From Pyxicephalus adspersus (taxonomy: Eukaryota > Chordata > Amphibia > Anura > Pyxicephalidae), in assembly GCF_032062135.1 (NCBI RefSeq), contig NC_092859.1:90615263-90679262 (forward strand): 64,000 bases of DNA. Direction: 5' to 3'. A program made the position numbers and the translations under genes. Under the pieces are notes generated by a model that was not told the origin of the DNA, did no database searches, and was given only the letters and a program-made list of their open reading frames with translations. Below are positions 54,301 to 64,000 of the stretch, in pieces. Position 1 is the stretch's first letter; the number at the start of each line of letters is the position of its first letter.

Positions 54301-55300
54301 CTATATTAACTTCCTCAATTCAACTATGTGAAAGAGAAATTCCCAGCAGCAGGAGGTATTACCTTCTGTGGACATGCAGCCAATAAAGATGAAGACCTTG
54401 AGTTGTAAGGAATGGGATGTCAGTGCCAGTAGGGTTCTTTCCTCCTGGCACCAAGCCAACAGTGCAACATTCTTTGTAATTTTTTTTTGTAAATTTCCAC
54501 CATAAACTAATGTTTGTTTCTCATGAAAATAACGTTTATAAAAACGCTCTAGGCTACGTAGCAAACAAGCTTCTAGCCAATTCTAATATATGCTTCTGTG
54601 GGGGAAAGACCTGAATGAAACAGTCCTGACATGTGGCAGCAGATTTGAAAATCTACCGAGTCTATCGAGTTGCTCCTCTAATGTGAATGCAGTCAAACCT
54701 AATTACAAATTTTTAATGCAACGGTAAATGCTACCCGCTACGTTCTCTAAGTATGTGCCATCAAGGACTTGCTTTTGAGGATCTGAAGCTGCAAGCTTGC
54801 TGTTTCAAATATGGTGATCATACATGATCATACATCAACAATTTGGAGATTCTGAACAGCGGTATACCAAGTGTTCTATGCGGTCCTAGACAAAGCTATA
54901 TCCAAGGATTCTAAGGTAGATCTTATAAAATGGCAAGCCCCTGACTAAAACTCAGAGTTGATTACTTATCTTTATTTTTTAGTGTGGCAAAACAAATATT
55001 GGCCAAGGCATGGTGGATAGGTGTGCCAATAATCTCTTTTGTCAAGCGCAAGATGTCTTGATATCTTCTGAACGAAAAGTTGTCTGCAATCCTTTAGGAC
55101 TTGGTAAAAAAAAAACCCTGGATCACATTGATTATTTACCTTTAGACTTTGATCATTTATTCCTGACCATTTAGCTACACCAACCTATGTTTAAAAAGCT
55201 TTCAGAATTGCTATACATACCCTATCAGACCCCAGTACCACCCCCACCCCACCCCAGTCACCCCCCTTCCTTGTTTTATCTCAATCTTTAATCATTTCCC
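51346..55300. other. Intergenic, no gene seen
   Basis: Four kilobases of AT-rich sequence; only short chance frames. A C run at 53928-53937 and a stretch with CCACCCC words near 55240 are simple sequence. Confidence 0.4.
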
Positions 55301-55319
55301 TTTGACTCTTTTCTTTTTT

Positions 55320-56085
55320 ACATTTTATACATACCTCACGCACGGGGAGACAGGAACAATAGGGGGCATAAGGAGGTGGTGTGAGCCCTGAGAAGGGCCA
55401 AGGTGCAAAGTCTAAGCCGTAACCAGGTCTTCTCCAGAAACTCTGATGGTGAGGATGTTGCGCAGCTGAATATGGCCAGATTGGGGTCCTTATGCACACC
55501 AAGGTGGGCAAGCACGGTACCAAATCACCAGCCAGAGTCAAGGAAAGCCGGGGTCGGGACAGGCAGCAAGCAAGAGAGGTCAGATCACACGCCAGGGGTC
55601 AACAGCCAGGTATCCAGGAGACAGACAGCAATGACACAGGGGCCACTGCCGGCACAGGGAACACAGGCGACACTGCAAACAGCAGGAGGTACAGGTGCTG
55701 CAGGGATATTCACAGGCAGACAGGAACACAGGAACAGCAAAGGGAAGTTGGCTGGAAACCAACAGACTGGACAACGAGGGGTTAACACCGGAGCTGGAGA
55801 CAGGAAACACTGACAAAAGCAGGTGTATAGGAACTAGTTCACAGAACTAAGGGTTTGGCACAATGGAGACACAAAGGAGACACAACTTGTTGCACCAACA
55901 CAAAATGGAGTATCGGAGCTAACTAAATAGCCAGGACTGGTTAAGAGGCTTTTTTCTGATTAGCCAGCGGCATGGACATAATTGATAAAGCTTGGAAACA
56001 AAGGCACCCCCAGCAACAGAACTGCCTGCATGCGCAGGGGGGAGATGCCTGTGCTTTAGTGAGGTAAATGTGACATCTCCTCTTA
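55320..56085. repeat. Interspersed repeat, possibly LTR-derived, unclassified
   Basis: GC-richer, AGACAGG/ACAGGAACA-rich sequence unlike its neighbours, with a 136-codon open frame of low complexity (glutamine, glycine, threonine) that I do not regard as a gene. Composition resembles long repeats common in frog genomes. No LTR ends, primer-binding site or target duplication could be seen. Confidence 0.35.
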
Positions 56086-56170
56086 ATACATGACGTTAAG
56101 ATAGGACAGGTTCTTACTATACCCGTTGACAGACAGGTAATATTTTCTGTGGCTTACTCAAGCTACTAGT

Positions 56171-57054
56171 ATTGTTGGAAACCTTGAAATAACTTTCAGG
56201 TCTTAGGAATTCCTGCTACAATTACTATATCCACAGCCCACAGTACATGACTAGGGTAGTGCGGATGCCATGCCCCCGCTCTTGCTTTCATCCCCCCCCC
56301 TCTTCCCCTTCATCTTTCATCACTTCCCCCATACTACTTCTTCACCAACCCTTATCTCCATTTCCCTTTGCTTGCCAACCTACCCCTCCTATCCCTACCC
56401 CTATATAAAAAAAACGCAACACCTTTTTGGACTTAAATTGGCTGGCAAGCAGCCATTTTTTATTTTCACAAAAAAATAACATAACATTTGCATAACATTA
56501 AATAACTACAAAATATAATTTAACCATTATTAATAATAATTAAGTAACCATAAGAACCATAAATAACATACATAAAATTAATATTACCAAACAACTGTAA
56601 CCATTTAAAAATAACTATATATAACTATAAATAATTCCAATTATTAACCTCTTCACAAGCCCCAACATTTACTAAATGAACCCCCCCCCCCCCGCTTCAA
56701 AAGTGATAACTGGAGATTACTTTATTTCCTATCCACTTTCGCTCCTCCCAATGCATCTTTCAAATCTTTAACTCTTTCTCCACCTTCTCCTTCTAACTCC
56801 CCCCCCCCCCTTTCTCCCTTCGCTGGGCAGCCCCTTTCACTCCTGTCATGAAGGCCCTGCTCATATTCTGCTATAGGCCTTTCTTTAATGTGGAGGTCAG
56901 TGAAAAGAATGTTTTGTGCATTGCTGGGGAATGGGAAAAATATTATCCTTACAGATAGCCAAAAAGATTATTGGTGTCATTTAAAATAATTTAGGAGGCA
57001 CAAAGTACTCATTACATAAGGAACTTCTGGAGGAAGTCTGGTTGAGAAACACAG
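56171..57054 (+). mobile_element. hAT-like element, third copy, split by the G-poor repeat
   Basis: The left part (GGAAACCTTGAAATAACTTT, CAGGTCTTAGG, ATATCCACAGC) and right part (ATCCTTACAGATAGCCAAAA, ATTGGTGTCATT, GGTTGAGAAACACAG) match the copies at 30537 and 47673. Between them lies about 640 bp of the repeat seen at 14629-16255. Confidence 0.75.
56247..56889 (+). repeat. Unclassified G-poor repeat, copy 3, nested in hAT
   Basis: Starts GACTAGGGTAGTGCGGATG and ends near GGCCTTTCTTTAAT. It shares with unit 1 the AACACCTTYTTGGAYTAAAWTG-type segment followed by GCCATTTTTT-like and AATAAC-rich stretches, and the CTCCTGTCATG/CCCTGTCATG segment before the end. Only AT or CAT/AAT could be a target duplication. 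Confidence 0.7.
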
Positions 57055-58734
57055 ATTCATATAGTTTATTAGATTTACTACAGGTATTGCGGTAAAAGTT
57101 AATCCAAGATAAACAGAGCAAACCACATATGGGACTTTTCAGGAAGCAAAAATAAATTTACCATTTCAATTACAATCAATATAATAAAAGTATGGTGTTT
57201 TTATTATTCATTGTGTTTTTTTTCTTGAACACAGAAACACAATACAAATCTTGTTGATTTACCCATTTTCCTTGATGCTTCTTCCTTGCTGAAATTTACT
57301 TTCCCCGTAACCCCAAACATTTTACCACGGTTCAAAGCTTTGTGATGGGTTAAATATGCTAATAGGTGCTCACCATGACAGTGTACATGATGCTAACACA
57401 CTTACATTATTGCCTTAATGACATGAAAGGGTATTTTGTTTATGATTTTTTTTTCATAAAATATAAAAAAAAAATGTTAATACCTCTGCTGGGGCAGACA
57501 TGTAAATACATAACATGTCAAATTAAATTAATTACATCAGAGATTAGGTAAATAATCAAGACTGACAATATGCATATCCAAAGCTACGGAAATAATTGCA
57601 GATAATTTAACATTTATCATTCATTTCTGTTATTGATTTAGTACCTACACAATGTATTGTATTTCTAGATATACTGTTATACTATTTTCTACATAAGGAG
57701 TGGGTACAAAAACAGGAAAGCAAATAATCTACATCAAAACGTTTCATTAAATTATTTTAGGATATATAATAATTCTGAACTCTAGTGATATTTAAAATAC
57801 ACAAATTAACGCAGCTCTGTAATCACTAATAATTCATCATGTATTTGTTAATGCAAGCTGTGCAACTATGTCAATTTGACCTGGTATTAGCCTCTCGCAG
57901 TCCCTCAGCAGGCCTGGGTGTGAGAGGAAGGATCATTACATGTGCTGACAAGAAGCATGCTGATGGGAAAATAAAGCAGTGAAACAGGGATATAGATATC
58001 ATTGTGTTGCTTCTAATTTTGCTGTTCAGTCACACAAGGTACAGGACTCAAATGGGAGGGGTGCGGGATATTTTTTTTACATATATGATATGATCAGGTG
58101 ACTTTCCAGCTAAGCAAATGATTACTTGAGTTAGAGAGACTAAAGCTAGCGCTACAAAATCCTGTAGCAGCCACAAGTTATCCTATCACTATCATGCTGT
58201 AATAAAGATCAGCAATAAAAGGGTTACAGTAAAACGGCCCATGCTATGAACATTTATTTATTCATTCTCAACAAACATGAAATCAGATTTAAAACAATTC
58301 TTCACTAACCTCATTTGCTGCAGACACTGTTGTGTAATTCATTCTAAATATGAATCACAAGGGACCCAGTGAAGTTGAAATGCAGCTCTGCATTTTACTT
58401 TTATCATACTTCTCTGCACCTATTTTGTGTTTATATGAGAGATTACAAAGCTGGCAGGATATAGACTCACTGCTGGTAATGGTATCAAAATACCAACAGC
58501 AGGAAAGTGAAAGTATTTTTTCTCAAAATTTTTAGGATGAATTACTTCATGGTCTCTGCAGATACAAAGGTCAGTGACAGCTTAGTTTACAGTATTTTTG
58601 ATAACAATACTTAAATAATCGAAAGTCCATAGCCTAGTCACAGTAATATTTTAACAAAACCTTAAGCTTTAAATAGAATGAAAACAACTTGTATTGCTTA
58701 TATAAAATAATCCAGCATTTAATGCACCTGAAGA
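57055..58734. other. Intergenic, no gene seen
   Basis: Nothing recognised. Confidence 0.4.
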
Positions 58735-59035
58735 AACTTAAGGTGGGACTAAACCAAAAAACAAAAATCACACTTACCTTCTGTAAAGCCCCCGATTTCT
58801 CCAGCGCTGTCCGTTTTTGGGTCCCACACCATCCTGGAATCCGCCTTTGTCTTGGTGTGAGGCCATCTTCTTTCTTCTGGCTATGTCACCCAATCCCCCG
58901 AGATAAGGTATGTGCAAATGGAGCAGCCAGAAGTCTACTGGGATGCATGAGGCATGTATCCTTCAGTGATAAAAACAGAAAGGGAGAGGCTTAAAATTAT
59001 ACATTTTTACCTTACGTGAAAGGGTTATCTACCCT
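58735..59035 (+). repeat. Dispersed repeat, copy 2
   Basis: Homologous to the reverse complement of 41047-41340 (GGGTCCCACACCATCCTGGA, CCGCCTTTGTC, CTATGTCACCCAATC). It begins with AAGGTGGGACTAAACC and ends with an ACCTTACGTGAAAGG segment. Confidence 0.65.
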
Positions 59036-60085
59036 TGTAAAGTAAACAATTTGGTGATAGGCTTGGTGACAGCCAACTGGTTAACAGGTGAGTGACATAA
59101 ATGTCATCGACAACTTAAGACAGCATGACTGTGGACTTCTTTAAATATATAAAAAAAAGTTCAAGTGTGCATGTATTGCAAATATGTACTGCATTTGTGT
59201 TTGTTGTATTGTTTTACCATACACTTTAAGTAGTTAGAACAATGGTTGCTCTGATTATTGCATTTTGTGCAATATGGTATGCTTGGGTAAAAAATATAGA
59301 ATTGGAATATTCAACAAAGATTGAAATAAAGCCAAATTTGAATGTAACCAAAAACTGAAAAATAATTAGCAACTGTTAGATTATAAAGGGTAAGTCAATT
59401 TATTTCTATTTAATATAGTTGTTTTTTAACAGACAAGTGAGAAGAATATTAGGCAGCTTTTGGTAGAAAACTAAGACAATTAGAGTAGGTAGAATCAAAC
59501 TACAAAGTTCACAGATCATTACATTATTTGTTAACTGCCTTCTACTGCATGACCACCTAGCATGATTCTTGATAAATCCAGCAAAAAAATAATACAATGA
59601 AGAACTGGATTTAAATATTTAAAGGAATGTCATCATACTATCTCCTTCCCTTGTACGAAAACAAAAAATGTGTTTTCAAAGGTAACATTTTTATCTCTTT
59701 TACATGTACGACTAAACAAAAACAAACCTTTGGATAAAGAAATGTTAGTTTTTTTTAATCAAAAAGAAGGGATAACATTTGTGTTTTTAAATTTGGATAA
59801 CAATCACCTTTTATATTATTCGATTGTACTTGTGTCAGTACACATGCATTGTTTAGTTGTAATGTCATAGTGCAGCTGCAAAGAACTGTGGAAACCACTG
59901 TGACCTGTCATTGTGACATGAGGAAAAAACAATGACAGCGGTAATGGTGGCCGGGCATTTAATGATGTACAAGCCATACTTGTAGAACAAGCAGTAATGA
60001 GCTAAGTAAAACCTGGAACTTTACAAAGGTTATGAATCATACAATGCAAGAACAATTTAAGAATGCCACTCATAACATTTAGATA
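59036..60085. other. Intergenic, no gene seen
   Basis: Nothing recognised. Confidence 0.4.
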
Positions 60086-60089
60086 TATA

Positions 60090-60720
60090 TGATTTTTTTT
60101 TTACTTTTCAATATTTTTATTTAATTTTTTTACAGTAAAACAAAATCAGGAGCAAGGCATAAAACAAAATTAAAACAAATCAAAACGTTGCCTAGAAGTA
60201 CAAAAAACGTATTACTTAAAGGAAGTGCAATCCCACTTAAATCCAAAGTGGTAAAGCACAATCTTAACCCATGGTAATGCTTGATTTAGGGGATTGTCAG
60301 GTCTCCAACACATTATCCACACCAGGGGTGCCCAACAGGTGGATCGCAATCTACCGGTAGATCGCAAAGGCAACGCGAGCAGATCGCAGAGCCCTGCCTT
60401 TCAAAATAAACGCTACCGCGCACAGGAGTTATTTAGTCCAAGTCTTTATTGTTGGTAGATCATTTTGACTTGGTCAGTTTAAAAGTAGCCTTCAAGCCAA
60501 AAAAGTGTGGGCACCCCTGATCCACACAAAGTAAAATCAGAAACAGGAATGAGATGGAAAAGAGAAAGTATGAGGCGGGTGGTTGGAAATATACATAAAG
60601 CCCAATAAGGAGTAAGACTGGAATGCAGCAGGCAAACTAGAATACAGGGGGGTGGAGGTTAATAAGAAAGAAGGGGAAGGAGACTGGGCAACCCAAAGAA
60701 GCCAGAATCAGTCATGTAAC
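60090..60720 (-). mobile_element. Probable L1-like LINE 3' end, split by a hAT MITE
   Basis: The plus strand starts with a T tract and TTTTCAATATTTTTATTTAA, the mirror of an L1-type A-rich 3' terminus, followed by sequence without coding frames (3'UTR-like). The hAT MITE at 60323-60519 is inserted in it. The 5' border and target duplication were not found. Confidence 0.4.
60323..60519 (+). mobile_element. 197-bp hAT MITE with perfect 8-bp duplication
   Basis: Ends CAGGGGTGCCCAACA and TGTGGGCACCCCTG are inverted repeats; ATCCACAC occurs at 60315-60322 and 60520-60527, an exact 8-bp duplication. The left part contains a GATCGCAATCTACCGGTAGA segment with an internal inverted repeat. It is a different hAT family from 13004 despite the shared CAGGGGT start. 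Confidence 0.9.
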
Positions 60721-60727
60721 ATTTACC

Positions 60728-63080
60728 ATCTGATATAGAAATATGAAGTTCAATAGTAAGTATTTTTTTAATATAAAATATTTACTAAGCTAACTCTTTG
60801 TTGTCTAGTGACATGTGATTTAACATTTGGATACGTTTAAAATGATTTCTTACTTCCTGCTGATTTCTTCTTAGCAGAGCACAAAACAAGAACCACTTTA
60901 TTTGGCACATTTGTGCTTGCTTGTGTTGTTAAATAAAGGTGTGGTAGGGCTGAAACAGGATAATGGATTAAGAATCATTTTCTGTGCTTCCAACATGTTA
61001 CAAGTAGCCAATGGCAATTAAAATCACTGCCGTGAATCAGTATTGTTGGTCTACTACTTTCAAATCTTAGGAGGGCTGAAATTACTTCTGGCATGAGATG
61101 ATACAACTGTTTAAGCATAAGAAAGTTTTACGAAAATAAAGGAAACCGGAACATCTGTGAGCTACATTGTATGGCCATCATGTTGGCTAAGAAAGTAAGA
61201 TCACAGCATATCCTGCAGTGATCCTAAATATATGGACAGATCCATCATTACTTTTCATTGTTTTTGGTAAGAGAAATCTGTGTGTGGTCTAGATTCCAAC
61301 TACCCCCAGGGCAGATTAGGCAGCAACCTATTTCTGTTATTCTTCTTGTGCCCAAATCATGCACACTAAAGCATTTACCTATTATCAAGTAGCTAAAGTA
61401 CGTTGAAAAAAGCCCCCATTCATCTCTAATCTATTTTAACCTAATTTGAATGAGTTTGTCTGTACTGGGAAACTAACATGTCTGCTTTGCAGCTGATATT
61501 TTTTTCCAACATAGGGCAGGTACCAAGGCTGTCCTTTCTTTACCACATAAAGATTTGTGATACAATGCAGTTTACCAATAATCACTTTGCATAGGGGTCA
61601 TATTGCCATGTGTGATTATCAAGCTACAACCTAGTTGGGGGGCATTTGGCCTGTATTGTAAAGATATGTTGAGTTAGTGGCCCTGAGTGAGATACCTCAC
61701 TATTCAGACACTGAACAGAGCAGGACCTACAGTCAATGACTGTGTTTGAATGGCAAATATCAATCCCCAACTTCACTTTGACACTTCTGATCATGGCTTC
61801 TACGCAGTCATGCAGCAATGACCTTCTTTGCAGATTGAGCTCATGTGATCAGATGCTGAGAGCTACAAAGAAAGCTGATGCTGGAAGACATGCAAAGGTA
61901 TAACTCAATAAATCATGTCCTTGGGAGATATTCACCTATCATCACTGTAGCTCTTGTGGTTACATTTTGCCAGTCCAGTTTCTTTAGCCCACAAATATCT
62001 GCTGCCATCATGAAAGGGCTAATTGGTTTGATTTGCCCCCCAGTCCAAATATTCATAGTGTTTTCCTTGATTCAGTGTGATTGTTAGACATTACTATCTA
62101 AATCACATTTCATCAGCAATTTACCCAGGCTCCTGCATGGTTTTTATACCAGGTAAATGATTAAACAGGTTATATAGTTTAGGTAGTCAAGTGAGTTAAA
62201 ATTAGTTTGTGCAAATACTTTACAGTTTGTTGATTGTATGGTGAGCTAAATATTTCATTCTAGCGTTAAACTTTACAATGATAAACTAAGATAATTGAAA
62301 GAAGCTAATGCCATAAGTAACATAATGCTGTCAACAGAAAAAAAAAAAACTTTGTGCTGCTGCTGTATAATAAACTTCTCTATGCAATGCCAGAAGATTG
62401 TGGCTGGTGGAAGGCATCAGCAGTGTGCTGTACATAGTTTCCCCTAAACATTGCAGCACCCTGCCTCATTCAGACCACACTAGGTTATGCCTACATAGGG
62501 AACAAATCTTCTTTGAATAAAATAACTAGAATTCAATGAATAAATGTATTTAACCAGGTGCAGAAAAGCTGGAAAAGAAAGGGTTATATGATTCTCGGTG
62601 TCTATTACCCAACAAAGCAGGTGGGCTCAATTTGGCTATCTGCAGCTTTTATTGCACAGTGAAATCAGAAAATGCTATTTCAGTCCTGGTAATGAGCTTG
62701 TACAACTGTGAATAAAGATTAAGTAGGAAGTTATCTTTATTTTAATAATAATTTTAAATGCAACAGCAATGTAATTATTTATGCAACAACAAATGTAGCA
62801 ACTGTTATTATTTAATTCATAGGAATTTATAAATAGATCTAGAATGTATTTCAATAAAACAAGTGTATTTTAGTGCATGTATAGACCTCAGGAAGGTATT
62901 GTATCCAGCTGAGGATGCAATTCTAAATGCACAGCATATACCCAGGTATTGATATCCATCAAAAACTGCTGATCCAGGGAATATCGGATGATTTTTTTTA
63001 TTTCTTGTTGAATCAAATTGCAGCATATATTTGCCTTCCTCCTGGATCAAATGTAAGCTTGGTTTTCCAAATAGAATATG

Positions 63081-63082
<2 letters not shown>
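60728..63082. other. Intergenic, no gene seen
   Basis: Nothing recognised. Confidence 0.4.

Positions 63083-63116
<34 letters not shown>
63083..63116. repeat. (AT)n microsatellite
   Basis: Uninterrupted AT dinucleotides over about 34 bases. Confidence 0.97.
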
Positions 63117-63120
<4 letters not shown>

Positions 63121-63439
63121 TACAACAATAGGATCTCTATCTAGATATCTATCCATCTATTGTTTAAACTTTATGAACTTGACTTTGTTTTAACCTATGT
63201 GAGCAAAAGGGAAAAAAAACTATTATCTGGTATTTAAAGAGTTAATGACAAGTGACACAAAATGTAGTGCTGTATGTGTGTATTTTTTCCCAGGTGATAA
63301 AAGGAGTAGTTTCCAGATGAACCAGAAAAGCATGATAGATGAGTAGTGCAGAGGCATGCAGTGAAGGTGCTGCTGTCAGGCAGGGTAAGGTAGGCTGTGT
63401 GTAGGAGGTGCTGGCTCTCTGGAACACATGCTCTGAGTC

Positions 63440-63448
63440 TGATGCAAT
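63440..63448 (-). promoter_or_regulatory. Candidate C/EBP-ATF composite site
   Basis: TGATGCAAT is the exact reverse complement of the mammalian SLC38A2 response element ATTGCATCA. It lies about 160 bp before a strong splice donor at 63609. A 9-mer has an appreciable chance of occurring once in 64 kb, so this is weak alone. Confidence 0.3.
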
Positions 63449-63459
63449 CCTTTGTCTGC

Positions 63460-63608
63460 ACAGTAGAGTACGCACATCCATCGGGTACAGCTGCTTCTTG
63501 CCTGTCTCCTTCTCCATCTATCCCTCCAGCAAGTGATCCCAGCTCCCCATCTTTGGATGTACTGCCTAGTCTTCATTGTGGAACTACCTCAACACCTCCC
63601 ACACCCAG
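63460..63608 (+). other. Candidate non-coding first exon of the downstream gene
   Basis: A CT-rich, somewhat GC-richer stretch ends ACACCCAG followed by GTAAGACC, a strong donor. In human, SLC38A1 follows SLC38A2 on the same coding strand and starts with non-coding exons, so this may be its first exon. The left border is arbitrary and no coding sequence is in the window to prove it. Confidence 0.3.
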
Positions 63609-63616
63609 GTAAGACC

Positions 63617-64000
63617 TTGCTGCTGGAGAGAACAGAGCATCACCCTTGTATGGAGCCTTGCATGTGCTCCACCACCCTGACACTTGTCTTCATAGCTGTC
63701 ACAGGGGAATGATTATCTTCTGAGATCATTATAGTTTATTATACTGGGGAAGGAGCAGATCAGGTACATGGTGGATGCATTCTATGTAGCATGGAATGTC
63801 AATCTCCTTGGACTGGGTTGTATTTTATGGCATGTCCTTCTAGAAGGGGATGGCATGTTCTGAGATGGATGTAAATAGCAGCACGTTTCAATGGCAGAAT
63901 GGAGATCACTGAGTGATGAGATGGGTATGTTATTTCCCTGGCTGAACTGAATGATCCATTACATGATCCTCAAAGGCATAGGGATGTGTGAGTCAAGGAC
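63617..64000. other. No gene seen (possible intron)
   Basis: If the candidate exon is real this is the start of its first intron. Nothing else was recognised. Confidence 0.3.

Noticed and set aside
55403..55813. 136-codon open frame
   Set aside because: Low-complexity product in a repeat-like region, with comparable frames on the opposite strand.

Overview
The window is vertebrate nuclear DNA, most likely from a frog. It holds one complete multi-exon gene with GT-AG introns, set in a large, AT-rich, repeat-filled intergenic landscape. The repeat content points to an anuran and probably a neobatrachian: PIF/Harbinger-type MITEs, hAT MITEs, a fish/frog Tc1-like repeat and L1/Tx1-like LINE tails. 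Species cannot be fixed from the sequence alone.

The gene is SLC38A2 (SNAT2, system A sodium-coupled neutral amino acid transporter) on the + strand. A non-coding exon 1 ends at 16743. Fifteen coding exons (18478-24568) join in perfect phase to a 510-residue protein, and a 3'UTR of about 2.7 kb ends near 27235. GC boxes and a CRE-like site lie upstream. Intron 1 carries a TTGCATCA element where mammals have the amino acid response element, and two extra TGATGCA cores in a local 45-bp duplication.

Layout. 1-16250: no host gene. This part has three full-size and one truncated copy of a four-hairpin Harbinger-like MITE or its kin, one copy of a 427-bp MITE, a 5'-truncated L1-like LINE, a hAT MITE with perfect 8-bp duplications, a Tc1-like remnant, and an unclassified G-poor repeat in two abutting copies with a LINE tail inside. 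16250-27600: SLC38A2. 27600-49800: intergenic, with the second 428-bp MITE in inverted orientation, a hAT element carrying a nested MITE (an empty site is preserved in a paralogue at 47.8 kb), several foldback elements, an L2-like LINE end and a 755-bp assembly gap (40292-41046). 49808-51345: a broken copy of a multicopy metazoan transposon-like protein. 51346-63300: intergenic with further repeats. 63300-64000: a possible first exon of the next gene. In human the gene order along the coding strand is SLC38A4, SLC38A2, SLC38A1, so SLC38A1 is the natural guess; this is not proven here.

No RNA genes, CRISPR arrays or operons were seen. Most short open frames in the window are chance frames or lie in repeats.
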